Source: Brucella anthropi ATCC 49188
GTDB taxonomy: Bacteria; Pseudomonadota; Alphaproteobacteria; Rhizobiales; Rhizobiaceae
Length of the DNA: 64,000 bases
Assembly (NCBI RefSeq): GCF_000017405.1
Contig: NC_009667.1
Coordinates: 930,001-994,000 of the forward strand
Reading direction: 5' to 3'
Every line of letters begins with the position of its first letter. Positions within the stretch are counted from its first letter, which is position 1. This document shows positions 1 to 6,859 of the stretch, one piece after another. The position numbers were made by a program, and so were the translations under genes. The notes under the pieces were generated by a model. That model searched no databases and had not been told where the DNA came from. It saw only the letters and a program-made list of their open reading frames with translations.

Positions 1-107
1 AGGCGGACGCCCCATTGCCAGCCAAGAGGGCAAGCCGAAAAGACGACGACACCAAAGTCACCGCGCGGTGGCATTCCGTCACCAAAGGCGACAAGAGCCG
101 ATCTTAA
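1..107 (+). CDS. C-terminal tail of an unidentified protein (cut by window start)
   Basis: The third forward frame is open from the window edge to a TAA at 105-107 and gives a 34-residue basic, Lys/Arg/Asp-rich tail (ADAPLPAKRASRKDDDTKV...). Frame 1 is also open here, so the choice rests on composition and on the stop directly abutting the convergent XRE gene. No domain can be recognised from so short a tail. It is probably another gene of the accessory region. Confidence 0.4.
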   Translation, partial: ADAPLPAKRASRKDDDTKVTARWHSVTKGDKSRS

Positions 108-359
108 TCAGCGTGCCTGCAATCGAACGCCCGGGCCGCCGATTGAGGTTTCGCCGTCATCGATAAAAACCGCACCATTTGCCTTTAGTGCGTCAGTCAC
201 TGCGTCCAAAGTATCGGTTCTTACGCGAACTCGATCAGTTCCAGCCGCTTCCATATTGCGTATAGTATTGGTGCTAACGCCAGCTTTTTCGGCCAACGCC
301 ACCTGTTCCAAGCCGAGTAGTGAGCGTGCCGCTCTTATCTGGTTTCCCGTAATAGCCAT
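108..359 (-). CDS. Small XRE/Cro-family HTH regulator
   Basis: This 83-residue protein is almost wholly a Cro/CI-type helix-turn-helix: GNQIRAARSLLGLEQVALAE then KAGVSTNTIRNME, with the recognition helix around residues 28-38, followed by a short C-terminal tail. Such single-domain XRE proteins usually act as dimeric repressors of mobile or toxin/defence loci. It is transcribed away from the 70-residue gene at 478, and the shared 118-bp intergenic region carries a perfect operator-like palindrome. Autoregulation plus control of the divergent operon is inferred. The protein ends one base from the convergent partial gene on the left. Confidence 0.85.
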   Translation of the reverse strand: MAITGNQIRAARSLLGLEQVALAEKAGVSTNTIRNMEAAGTDRVRVRTDTLDAVTDALKANGAVFIDDGETSIGGPGVRLQAR

Positions 360-376
360 TTTGTATCATCCATATT

Positions 377-399
377 TTTTTGGGTACGATACCCAAAAA
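377..399. promoter_or_regulatory. 23-bp palindromic operator candidate
   Basis: A perfect inverted repeat, TTTTTGGGTA-CGA-TACCCAAAAA (10+3+10), lies 18 bp upstream of the XRE start codon. The arm TACCCAAAAA recurs at 460-469 beside the divergent gene. Binding by the neighbouring XRE protein is inferred from position. Confidence 0.75.
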
Positions 400-459
400 C
401 GTATTGACCGCAATTAAATTCATTGTTTATGGTGAAAAAACCTATAAAAATAGTTACTA

Positions 460-469
460 TACCCAAAAA
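460..469. promoter_or_regulatory. Operator half-site next to the ribosome binding site
   Basis: TACCCAAAAA matches the right arm of the 377-399 palindrome exactly. The left arm here is degenerate (only TA conserved). It abuts the AAGGA ribosome binding site of the gene at 478, so a bound repressor could block expression of the rightward operon. Confidence 0.55.
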
Positions 470-477
470 GGAATACC

Positions 478-690
478 ATGATAGTTCATCAACTTCCGTC
501 GCAGCACACTCGTGACAGCATTCATGCTTTCATCGCCCGCCAAATGGCTGACGTACTTTTAGAGAACCGTGCTGATCTCGGAGATATCGACGCTTGCCGT
601 CGGCAACTGGTGTGGGCGAACTTCGGCCATCCGGCGATTGACAAACTTCTAACAAGGGCAAGGGAATTGGCGAAGTTGCACGGGATTTGA
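478..690 (+). CDS. Unrecognised 70-residue protein
   Basis: I do not recognise a family. The protein is predicted soluble and mostly helical, with charged segments (FIARQMADVLLENRADLGDI) and a C-terminal amphipathic stretch (LLTRARELAKLHGI). The ATG has a good ribosome binding site (AAGGA, 5-6 bases upstream). It is the first gene rightward of the XRE regulator and is followed after 119 bp by the DprA-like gene, so it may be part of the same cassette. Possible roles include a small partner or antitoxin-like component, but nothing in the sequence proves this. Confidence 0.6.
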   Translation: MIVHQLPSQHTRDSIHAFIARQMADVLLENRADLGDIDACRRQLVWANFGHPAIDKLLTRARELAKLHGI

Positions 691-809
691 GCCCTTTGCC
701 TTATTTGCTATTTTCTGAGTTTCATGCTTCACAAAAAAAGTGTCAATCGCTTGTTTTGAAACTTGCGGAGAAATCTAAACTAATAATTATAGGAGGCAGG
801 AGCGAAGCT

Positions 810-1727
810 ATGAGTATGTCCTTGCTACGTCAGCACGACGGCCCCGCCTTATCACCGATATCGCCTAAGCATGAGCTTGGAGCGTACGAGGCCATGTGGC
901 TTGAACAGAGTGCTAGCTTTAGATCAATTGCGACGCGTTTTGCCGCGGACCCGACAGCAATGCCTTCGGATTTTGTTTCACCAAAGATCGCCGAACAATG
1001 CGCGGATGAAGTGTTCAAGCGTCTTAAGCAAAAAGGCGTTCATCACTTCGGTGTACGTATACACCACGCAGGAGATTATCCTCAAAAATTACGCGATGCC
1101 CGTCACCCCGTCGAAATGTTGTACTTTCAGGGGACATGGGAACTAACGGAAACACCGTCAGTTGCCATAGTTGGAAGTCGTAAAGCGTCTGATGACGGAA
1201 AGAAGCGGGCTCGTCAGCTAGCGCAGGGATTAGTCGCAGGACGGAGCGGTACGGGAAGCGACGGATACACAGTTGTTTCCGGTCTGGCTGCTGGTATTGA
1301 CCGTGAAGCCCACGAAGCAGCGATAGCAATTGGCGGGCGGACAATCGCAGTGATTGGCACCCCATTGGGAGATTTCTATCCCAAGGAGAACAAGGCGCTC
1401 CAAGAAAAAATTGCTAAGGACTATCTCTTAATATCGCAGGTGCCTGTTCTTCGTTACGCACGTCAGGCCGTTCCTCAAAATCGCTTATTCTTTCCCGAAC
1501 GGAACGTTACAATGAGTGCGTTGACTGAGGCGACAATTATCGTAGAGGCAGGAGAGACATCCGGAACGTTAACTCAAGCTCGTGCGGCCATACATCAAGG
1601 TCGAAAGCTATTTATTTTGAACTCTTGCTTTGAGCGTTCGGATATCACGTGGCCTGCGTATTACGAAAAGCAGGGCGCAATTCGAGTTAGAAATATCGAC
1701 GACATTTGGAATAACCTTGGCCAATAA
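810..1727 (+). CDS. DprA/Smf-like Rossmann-fold protein (accessory paralogue)
   Basis: This 305-residue protein has the DprA/LOG core in order: VAIVGSRKASDDG, VVSGLAAGIDREAHEAA, a YPKEN segment, FFPERNVTMSALTEATIIVE and SGTLTQARAAIHQGRKLFIL. DprA proteins bind single-stranded DNA and load RecA, and LOG relatives bind nucleotides. The C-terminal winged helix of housekeeping DprA is absent, because the chain stops soon after the core. I chose ATG 810 (AGGAG seven bases upstream). An in-frame TTG at 687 would overlap the previous gene, but its extra 41 residues look non-coding. The next gene is a ComF-like phosphoribosyltransferase overlapping by 11 bp, so the two were probably translationally coupled. 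Housekeeping dprA is probably elsewhere in the genome; this copy sits in accessory DNA. Confidence 0.85.
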   Translation: MSMSLLRQHDGPALSPISPKHELGAYEAMWLEQSASFRSIATRFAADPTAMPSDFVSPKIAEQCADEVFKRLKQKGVHHFGVRIHHAGDYPQKLRDARHPVEMLYFQGTWELTETPSVAIVGSRKASDDGKKRARQLAQGLVAGRSGTGSDGYTVVSGLAAGIDREAHEAAIAIGGRTIAVIGTPLGDFYPKENKALQEKIAKDYLLISQVPVLRYARQAVPQNRLFFPERNVTMSALTEATIIVEAGETSGTLTQARAAIHQGRKLFILNSCFERSDITWPAYYEKQGAIRVRNIDDIWNNLGQ

Positions 1728-2264
1728 TATCAAGCTCACCAGAATTGATGATAGCAATATCGGCGATCATTCATACTTGGTCGCTGACGATGAGTGTTAT
1801 TTTCTATTAGAGTACACTTCTGGTAAAGGTTATAGCTATGGTAAAGCAAATAGCCTCATTTCCAATTTAAAGAAGAAACCTAGCCGAAGCAGTGCGGCTG
1901 AACTTCGTTATAAGAGCCGCGCAGTTGACGAATGCGCGATCCATTTTCGCCGATCCATCAATTTAGATTGGCTAGCAGAAGCAACCCTAGTTCCGGTGCC
2001 TCCATCTAAGACGGAGAGCCACCCGGATTACGATAATCGCATCACGCGTGTGTGTAAGGGGATTGCAACTGACTTGGACGTTAGGGAACTGGTGATCCAA
2101 ACTTCATCCTTAACAGCGGCACACGAAGGACTACGTCACACCGTCGAGGACTTGCTTAACAATTACGAAATTAATGAGAAACTGGCTTCACCGACCCCGA
2201 AAAAGATTGCCATTTTTGACGATATGTTGACTGCCGGGGCCCATTATCGCGCGATGTGTTCGAT

Positions 2265-2272
2265 ACTCAATC
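2265..2272. repeat. IS66 target site duplication, left copy
   Basis: ACTCAATC lies directly outside the left end of the IS and is repeated exactly at 5086-5093. Eight-base duplications are characteristic of IS66-family insertion. Confidence 0.95.
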
Positions 2273-2293
2273 GTAACCGCCCGATTGTTACCG
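2273..2293. repeat. IS66 terminal inverted repeat (tnpC-distal end)
   Basis: It begins GTAACCGCCCGATTG and pairs with 5065-5085 at 17 of 21 positions. It also contains the stop codon of the small frame that follows tnpC. Confidence 0.9.
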
Positions 2294-2583
2294 TGGTGAA
2301 TATGTCTTGAGGCGGGCGACGATCTCTTCGTCATCGACAAAGCATTCGAGGAATTCTTGCCATTTTGGACTGATTTACGGGCGTCAGCCAGCATCTGTCT
2401 TAGCTCATCAATGCCGTCGTCCGTCAGGGCGCTTGTAGACTGGTCGTCTCCGGTCACGACACTGATGATATTGCCATAGGTCAAGTTGTCATCATTGTAG
2501 ATGATCGCCTGAAGAAGATCGACATCCTCTTCGAGCATTTCGGCGACATAGTCGAGCGTGTAAACAAATCTGACCGTGGTCAT
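2288..2583 (-). pseudogene. Small accessory frame of the IS66 element, apparently frameshifted
   Basis: The frame starts at an ATG overlapping the tnpC stop and encodes [20 protein letters not shown] through ELRQMLADARKS in good coding style. It then runs on as low-quality sequence through the IS end into the host gene. After the ADARKS codons the minus-one frame reads PKWQEFLECFVDDEEIVARL then KTYSPR and stops at 2288-2290, exactly inside the terminal repeat. This looks like the true C-terminus, so a single-base deletion (for example one A in AAATCAGTCC) or a frameshift separates the halves. Function is unknown; similar small passenger frames occur beside some IS66 tnpC genes, from memory. 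Confidence 0.7.
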
Positions 2584-4205
2584 CAGGCTGCCTTTGCATG
2601 TTCAGCTGCGAGGGGCTTCCAATTCCACGGGAGCAACTCATCGAGCCGATTGATCTTGTGGTCGTGAATGCGGTCGAGCACATCGGCCAGATAAGCTTGC
2701 GGGTTGATGCCGTTCATCTTCGCTGTTTCAATGATCGTCATGGCGCGTGCCAAGGTTTCCGCGCCGGTGTCAGCGCCTGCGAACAACCAATTCCGGCGTC
2801 CTACTCCTATCGGTCTGAGGGCTCGTTCCGCAGCGTTGTTGTCCATGGCCACGCGTCCGTCCTCCAGGAACAGGCAGAGTGACGGCCATCTGCTCAGCCC
2901 ATAGCGCAAAGCTTTCGCAAGTTCGCTTTTTCCCGGAATGCGAAGCAACTGCTTTTCTGCCCATGCGTGCAGTTCATCGATCTTTGGCTTGCTGTGCTTT
3001 TGACGCGTGGCGAGCCGTACATCGGCGGGCCGGCCTACAATATCCCGTTCGATATCATACAGCGCACCGATCCGATCGAGAGCCTCGCGCGCAATCCCGG
3101 ATTTGTTCGCGGTCCAGATGTCATGAAAGTCACGCCGCCAATGCGCCCAGCATGAAGCTTCCCAGAACCGACGCTTTCCGTCCGATCCCGGCTCATATAG
3201 CTTCGTATAGCCTTTGTAGCCATCGGCCTGAAGAATGCCACTCGCCTTTTCGAGATGGCGATGAACGTGCTCTTCCTTCCAGTCGGGCGCGAAGTAATAA
3301 ACCGCACCTGGTGGCGCACTACCTGCCCATGGACGCTGATCGCGGACATATGTCCAGATCCTGCCCTTCTTCACACCTTTGCCCAATCCCTTGTCGCGCA
3401 ATGAGCGATCCAGCACCCGGATCGGCGTATCGTCAGCATGGAGGAGATCGCTTTTCATGATCTCAATCTCAATGCGCTCGATCAGCGGACGGAGCACCTG
3501 CATGGCACGACCGCACCAATCCACCAGTGTGCTGTCAGGTATATCGGCCCCCATCCGCGCGAATATCTCGTTGAGGCGATAGAGCGGCAGATGATCATCG
3601 AATTTGGAGACCAGAATATAGGCCAGAAGCCCGGCACCAGCCATACTGCCCGGTATCGGGCGGCTGGGAGCAGGAACCTGCACCATCTTCTCACAGCAAC
3701 GGCATGACTTCTTTGGCCTGGCGATCTCGATGACCTTCATCGTCGCTGCGATCATGTCGAGGATTTCGCTGACATCCTCTCCAACAAAACGCAACTCGCC
3801 TCCGCACGCAGGACAGCAATGACCGGGATCCAGTTCACGACGTTCGCGAACAGCATTTTCCGACACACGTGGACGCCGACGTGATGACTTGGGCTTTAAA
3901 GTCTCCTCCGGACCGCAAGCCGTATCGTTTTCAAGCTCTTCGACGGGCCCGGCCTCATGCTCGGCGCTGGCAATCAACAGATCCTCCAGCGCCAGTTCCA
4001 GTTGCGCAATTTCCCGCTCGATTTTTTCAGAAGACTTGCCGAAGACCTGTTTCTTCAATCGCGCAATGCGTAGCCTCAGACCCTGGATCAGGTGATCGTG
4101 TGCTTTCAACGCCGCCGACATCTTCGCATTCTCCGCCTGCAAGGCGGTGATTATTGCCTTCAGAAAGGCTGGATCATCAGGAAAAATTGAGCTCGCATTC
4201 GACAT
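2583..4205 (-). CDS. tnpC: IS66-family transposase TnpC
   Basis: This DDE transposase (about 540 residues) starts with a coiled-coil region ([20 protein letters not shown]) and the IS66 motif [14 protein letters not shown] zinc-finger-like segment follows ([20 protein letters not shown], then CRCCEKM), and then the catalytic domain with [13 protein letters not shown], a central QADGYKGY and a C-terminal [20 protein letters not shown] containing the catalytic Glu. Met at 4205 is preferred because AGGA lies just upstream; Met 4220 would add five residues. It catalyses cut-and-paste or replicative movement of the element together with TnpA and TnpB. The frame is intact. Confidence 0.95.
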   Translation of the reverse strand: MSNASSIFPDDPAFLKAIITALQAENAKMSAALKAHDHLIQGLRLRIARLKKQVFGKSSEKIEREIAQLELALEDLLIASAEHEAGPVEELENDTACGPEETLKPKSSRRRPRVSENAVRERRELDPGHCCPACGGELRFVGEDVSEILDMIAATMKVIEIARPKKSCRCCEKMVQVPAPSRPIPGSMAGAGLLAYILVSKFDDHLPLYRLNEIFARMGADIPDSTLVDWCGRAMQVLRPLIERIEIEIMKSDLLHADDTPIRVLDRSLRDKGLGKGVKKGRIWTYVRDQRPWAGSAPPGAVYYFAPDWKEEHVHRHLEKASGILQADGYKGYTKLYEPGSDGKRRFWEASCWAHWRRDFHDIWTANKSGIAREALDRIGALYDIERDIVGRPADVRLATRQKHSKPKIDELHAWAEKQLLRIPGKSELAKALRYGLSRWPSLCLFLEDGRVAMDNNAAERALRPIGVGRRNWLFAGADTGAETLARAMTIIETAKMNGINPQAYLADVLDRIHDHKINRLDELLPWNWKPLAAEHAKAA

Positions 4206-4268
4206 GATCCTGACTAGCATAAGTCAGGACAGAACGCCATAAAAACAAGTAGTTTCAGTAAGATAAAA

Positions 4269-4616
4269 TCAACCGACGCGGGCGGGCGGAGCACCCCAGT
4301 CCGGACGTCTCCAATCTATTCCTTCCCATAGCATCGCCAGCTGCGCTGCTGTCAGTCGAGCCGTCCCATCGGCCGCTGAAGGCCAGGGGAAACGCCCTTT
4401 CTGCAGGATTTTATAGTAAAGGCAAAATCCCTGGCCATCAAAATACAACAGCTTCACCCGATCACCACGCCGCCCGCGAAAGGCGAAGACAGCTCCACCT
4501 GTCGGCTTCTGGCGCAAGACATCCTGCGCCAACATCGAAAGGCCCTCAATACCTTTCCTCATATCTGTCACGCCGCAGGCAAGGTAAACCCGAACGCCAG
4601 TGCCCGGTCCAATCAT
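4269..4616 (-). CDS. tnpB: IS66-family accessory protein TnpB
   Basis: This 115-residue protein has the IS66 Orf2 signature: VYLACGVTDMRKGIEGLSML, then GGAVFAFRGRRGDRVKLLYF and GQGFCLYYKILQKGRFPWP. It overlaps tnpA by four bases, implying coupled translation. Its biochemical role is unclear, but it is required for transposition in studied members of the family. Confidence 0.95.
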   Translation of the reverse strand: MIGPGTGVRVYLACGVTDMRKGIEGLSMLAQDVLRQKPTGGAVFAFRGRRGDRVKLLYFDGQGFCLYYKILQKGRFPWPSAADGTARLTAAQLAMLWEGIDWRRPDWGAPPARVG

Positions 4617-4987
4617 GCCTGTTCCACCGTCCGGATGAGCCGTGCCAGCACCGTATCCTCCAGCGTGCTCGTGAAACGAAGGCTGCGACCGCAGCGCAAG
4701 TGCAATTCAATCATTGAGGACGAAGCATCAGCGTCATCGCTAACCCCAGAAGGGATCTGCTCACTACCCATATCAACAGGAAGAAATACGGCTTCCCGCG
4801 AAGAGAGCAGAAGACCCTTCTTCTTCAGTTCCCGTCGCCATGTGTAAATCTGCTGACGGGTCACATCGTACCGCTGAGCCACATCCGTGACCGTCGCACC
4901 GCCGATCCCAATCGACATGACGATATCCAGTTTCTTCTGATCGCCCCAGCGACGACGCCGTTCCGCGCCAAGAACCTCAACTCGCAT
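4613..4987 (-). CDS. tnpA: IS66-family DNA-binding protein TnpA
   Basis: This 124-residue protein has an N-terminal helix-turn-helix (IGGATVTDVAQRYDVTRQQI, then YTWRRELKKKG) typical of IS66 Orf1 and IS3-type OrfA proteins. It is the first gene of the IS operon, facing inward from the right-hand end. A large nested palindrome lies directly upstream of its start. Confidence 0.93.
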   Translation of the reverse strand: MRVEVLGAERRRRWGDQKKLDIVMSIGIGGATVTDVAQRYDVTRQQIYTWRRELKKKGLLLSSREAVFLPVDMGSEQIPSGVSDDADASSSMIELHLRCGRSLRFTSTLEDTVLARLIRTVEQA

Positions 4988-4996
4988 CCAATCCTC

Positions 4997-5042
4997 GCAT
5001 AAGACACGTCGCTAACGACGTCGTTAAACACGTGTCTTATGC
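4997..5042. repeat. Nested palindrome upstream of tnpA inside the IS
   Basis: Perfect 13-bp arms GCATAAGACACGT (4997-5009) and ACGTGTCTTATGC (5030-5042) enclose another perfect 14-bp palindrome TAACGACGTCGTTA (5013-5026). It lies between the outer inverted repeat and the tnpA start. It could control tnpA expression, block read-through transcription, or bind the transposase. Confidence 0.8.
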
Positions 5043-5064
5043 CACGAGGCCTTGGTTCAAAAGG

Positions 5065-5085
5065 CGGCAGCAATCGGGACGTTAC
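5065..5085. repeat. IS66 terminal inverted repeat (tnpA-proximal end)
   Basis: It ends ...CGGGACGTTAC on the plus strand, the complement of the GTAAC-beginning end. It matches 2273-2293 at 17 of 21 positions. Confidence 0.9.
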
Positions 5086-5093
5086 ACTCAATC
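5086..5093. repeat. IS66 target site duplication, right copy
   Basis: ACTCAATC is identical to 2265-2272 and lies immediately outside the right end of the element. Confidence 0.95.
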
Positions 5094-5179
5094 AGCGATT
5101 TCCGGGTGTAAGAACCGTGGGCTTTTTTGCTGCGCGAAGGATTTTTCCAAATCCGTTCGATGAATTTGATGACGTGTAA
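5094..5179 (+). pseudogene. 3' remnant of the ComF-like phosphoribosyltransferase
   Basis: Joined to base 2272, this stretch reads in frame as QRFPGVRTVGFFAARRI then FPNPFDEFDDV and a stop (TAA 5177-5179). The FPGV...GFFAARR pattern resembles the C-terminal strand of related PRTases. The intact gene would have spanned 1717-2272 plus 5094-5179, 213 residues. The fragment has no start of its own. Confidence 0.9.
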
Positions 5180-5320
5180 TGCCAAGTTGTCCGCGGTGTC
5201 ACGTTCATGTTGCATGGACTAGCGGTTTGTCTTGGTAAGTCGTTGATAATCAACAGCAATAAACTGCAACAAAACGCAACATAAAATTCTCTATGATAAT
5301 CGCCAACTTATTGATTTTGT
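5180..5320. other. Junction between the accessory region and tRNA-Arg
   Basis: No gene is visible in these 141 bases, which become AT-rich towards the tRNA and contain CTGCAACAAAACGCAACATA. An attachment site would be expected at the tRNA end, but no integrase gene or second copy of the tRNA 3' end lies in this window. Confidence 0.4.
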
Positions 5321-5397
5321 TGGTGATCCCGACAGGAATCGAACCTGTGACCTACAGATTAGGAATCTGTCGCTCTATCCTACTGAGCTACGGGACC
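5321..5397 (-). tRNA. tRNA-Arg (anticodon CCT)
   Basis: On the minus strand a full cloverleaf is visible: acceptor GGTCCCG/CGGGATC, D arm GCTC..GAGC, anticodon stem ACAGA/TCTGT with loop TTCCTAA, T arm ACAGG-TTCGAAT-CCTGT, and an encoded 3' CCA at 5321-5323. Its 3' end faces the accessory region at 1-5180, the usual orientation for island integration into a tRNA gene. Confidence 0.97.
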
Positions 5398-5511
5398 AAC
5401 CGATGAGCATTCGCCGGTGATTCCAGCATTGCGAATGCTTTCAGACACATACTGTTTTTCATGCTGGTCGCCAACCCCGCAAAAAGCGGGGCAGGCGGAT
5501 TTATTCAGCTA

Positions 5512-6675
5512 TCAGGCGGCAAGCGCCGTTTCCGCTACCGCTACAAAATAGCTGACGCCATAGGGAATGGCATCGTCATTGAAGTCATAGGCCGGATGGT
5601 GAAGGCCGGGCGTATCGCCATTGCCGAGGAAGATATAGGCGCCGGGACGCGCTTCCAGCATGTAGGAAAAATCTTCCGCCGCCATCATCGGCTCGACACT
5701 CTCATCCACTTTGCCTTCGCCCGCCACAGCGCTGGCGACGCGGGCGGCAAACTCCGTCTGCGCATCGTGGTTGTAGGTGACCGGATAATTGTTCTTGTAG
5801 CGCACGGTGATTTCCGCACCGGTGGCGGCTGCGATACCGGCGGCAGCTTCACGGATACGGCGTTCGGCAAAGGCGCGGGTTTCCTTCTTGAGCGTGCGGA
5901 CCGTGCCCGACAGCGTCGCCTTTTCCGGGATCACATTATAAGCCTCGCCCGCAATGAACTTCGTCACCGAGATCACAAGTGAATCAAGCGGATCGACATT
6001 GCGCGAAACAATGCCCTGAAGGGCGATCATCAGCTGGGAACCTGCCAGAATCGGATCAATGGTGCGATGCGGCTGCGCTGCGTGGCCGCCGCGACCTGTG
6101 ATGAAGAGATCGAATTCATCCGTCGCTGCCATGATCGGGCCTTTTCGCATCGCGAACTGTCCGACCGGCAGGCCCGGCATATTGTGGATGCCGTAGACTT
6201 CCGAAATGTTGAAACGGTCCATCACGCCGTCCTCGACCATGGCGAGGCCACCGGCGCCGCCTTCTTCGGCAGGCTGGAACAGAAGCGCGACCGAGCCGCG
6301 GAAATTGCGGGTCTCTGCGAGATATTGCGCTGCGCCCAGCAGCATTGAGGTGTGTCCGTCATGGCCGCAGGAATGCGCCTTGCCGGGATTTTGCGAGACC
6401 CATTCGACACCGCTCGTTTCGGTGATGGGCAGGGCATCCATGTCGGCGCGCAGGCCAATTGCCGGGCCATCGCCATGGCGACCCTTGATGATGCCAACCA
6501 CGCCTGTGCGTCCGACGCCTGTTTCCACAAGATCGCAACCGAAGGATTTCAGCTTGTCTTCGACAAATTGTGCAGTTTCGTGCACGTCATAGAGAAGTTC
6601 AGGATTCTGGTGCAGTTTTCGGCGCCATGCGGCAATTTCCGCTTGCGTTTCAACGGCACGATTCAACACTGGCAT
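5512..6675 (-). CDS. M20-family amidohydrolase (hippurate hydrolase-like)
   Basis: This roughly 387-residue metallopeptidase hydrolyses N-acyl amino acids; the family includes hippuricase HipO and IAA-amino-acid hydrolases. Visible motifs are WRRKLHQNPELLYDVHET, GLRADMDALPI, KAHSCGHDGHTSMLLGAAQ (metal ligands), LLFQPAEEGGAGG and MAAEDFSYML. The Met at 6675 is chosen over an upstream Met at 6771 because homologues begin near MPVLNRAVETQAEIAAWRRK and GGGGAG lies upstream. Substrate specificity cannot be read from the sequence. It is a single gene flanked by tRNA-Arg and a divergent DD-carboxypeptidase. Confidence 0.93.
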   Translation of the reverse strand: MPVLNRAVETQAEIAAWRRKLHQNPELLYDVHETAQFVEDKLKSFGCDLVETGVGRTGVVGIIKGRHGDGPAIGLRADMDALPITETSGVEWVSQNPGKAHSCGHDGHTSMLLGAAQYLAETRNFRGSVALLFQPAEEGGAGGLAMVEDGVMDRFNISEVYGIHNMPGLPVGQFAMRKGPIMAATDEFDLFITGRGGHAAQPHRTIDPILAGSQLMIALQGIVSRNVDPLDSLVISVTKFIAGEAYNVIPEKATLSGTVRTLKKETRAFAERRIREAAAGIAAATGAEITVRYKNNYPVTYNHDAQTEFAARVASAVAGEGKVDESVEPMMAAEDFSYMLEARPGAYIFLGNGDTPGLHHPAYDFNDDAIPYGVSYFVAVAETALAA

Positions 6676-6859
6676 TTTCTGATGGCTCCCCGGATTGGGC
6701 GTGATTTGAAGGAAACAGGATATGACGTTTCGGTGAAAGCGGGCAATCCCTGTTTGCCTTTTCATCGCCACATGGCATAGATAAAGAAAGCGTTAATCTC
6801 CCATTATAGAGCAATTCGAACCCGCAGAAGTTGCAGGCTATTTCGATTGGAACTACGGA

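Larger units (their letters stand above)
1717..2310 (+). pseudogene. ComF-like phosphoribosyltransferase, 5' part, cut by IS66
   Basis: The PRPP-binding motif of type I phosphoribosyltransferases is clear near the C-terminal end (IAIFDDMLTAGAHYRAM), with VPVPPSKTESHPDYDNRI upstream resembling ComF-type PRTases. The likely start is TTG 1717, overlapping the DprA-like stop, with a weak TTGGA upstream. Native sequence ends at 2272, where an IS66 element begins. The frame then reads 12 IS-derived residues (RNRPIVTVVNMS) to a stop at 2310, giving 197 aa instead of 213. The missing 28-residue tail lies at 5094-5179. The PRPP loop is retained but the last strand and helix are gone, so the product is probably inactive or unstable. 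Confidence 0.85.
2273..5085 (-). mobile_element. Complete IS66-family insertion sequence, 2813 bp
   Basis: The element carries the three IS66 genes (tnpA 4613-4987, tnpB 4269-4616, tnpC 2583-4205) in order on the minus strand, plus a fourth small frame after tnpC. Its ends are inverted repeats starting GTAAC: left GTAACCGCCCGATTGTTACC..., right (as complement) GTAACGTCCCGATTGCTGCC..., with 17 of 21 positions identical. Both sides are flanked by the perfect 8-bp duplication ACTCAATC. All three transposition frames are intact, so the element may still be mobile. It inserted into the phosphoribosyltransferase gene, antisense to it. Confidence 0.96.

Noticed and set aside
687..809. Upstream TTG extension of the DprA-like protein
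   Set aside because: ATG 810 has AGGAG at ideal spacing and the extra 41 residues are AT-rich and unlike the family N-terminus.
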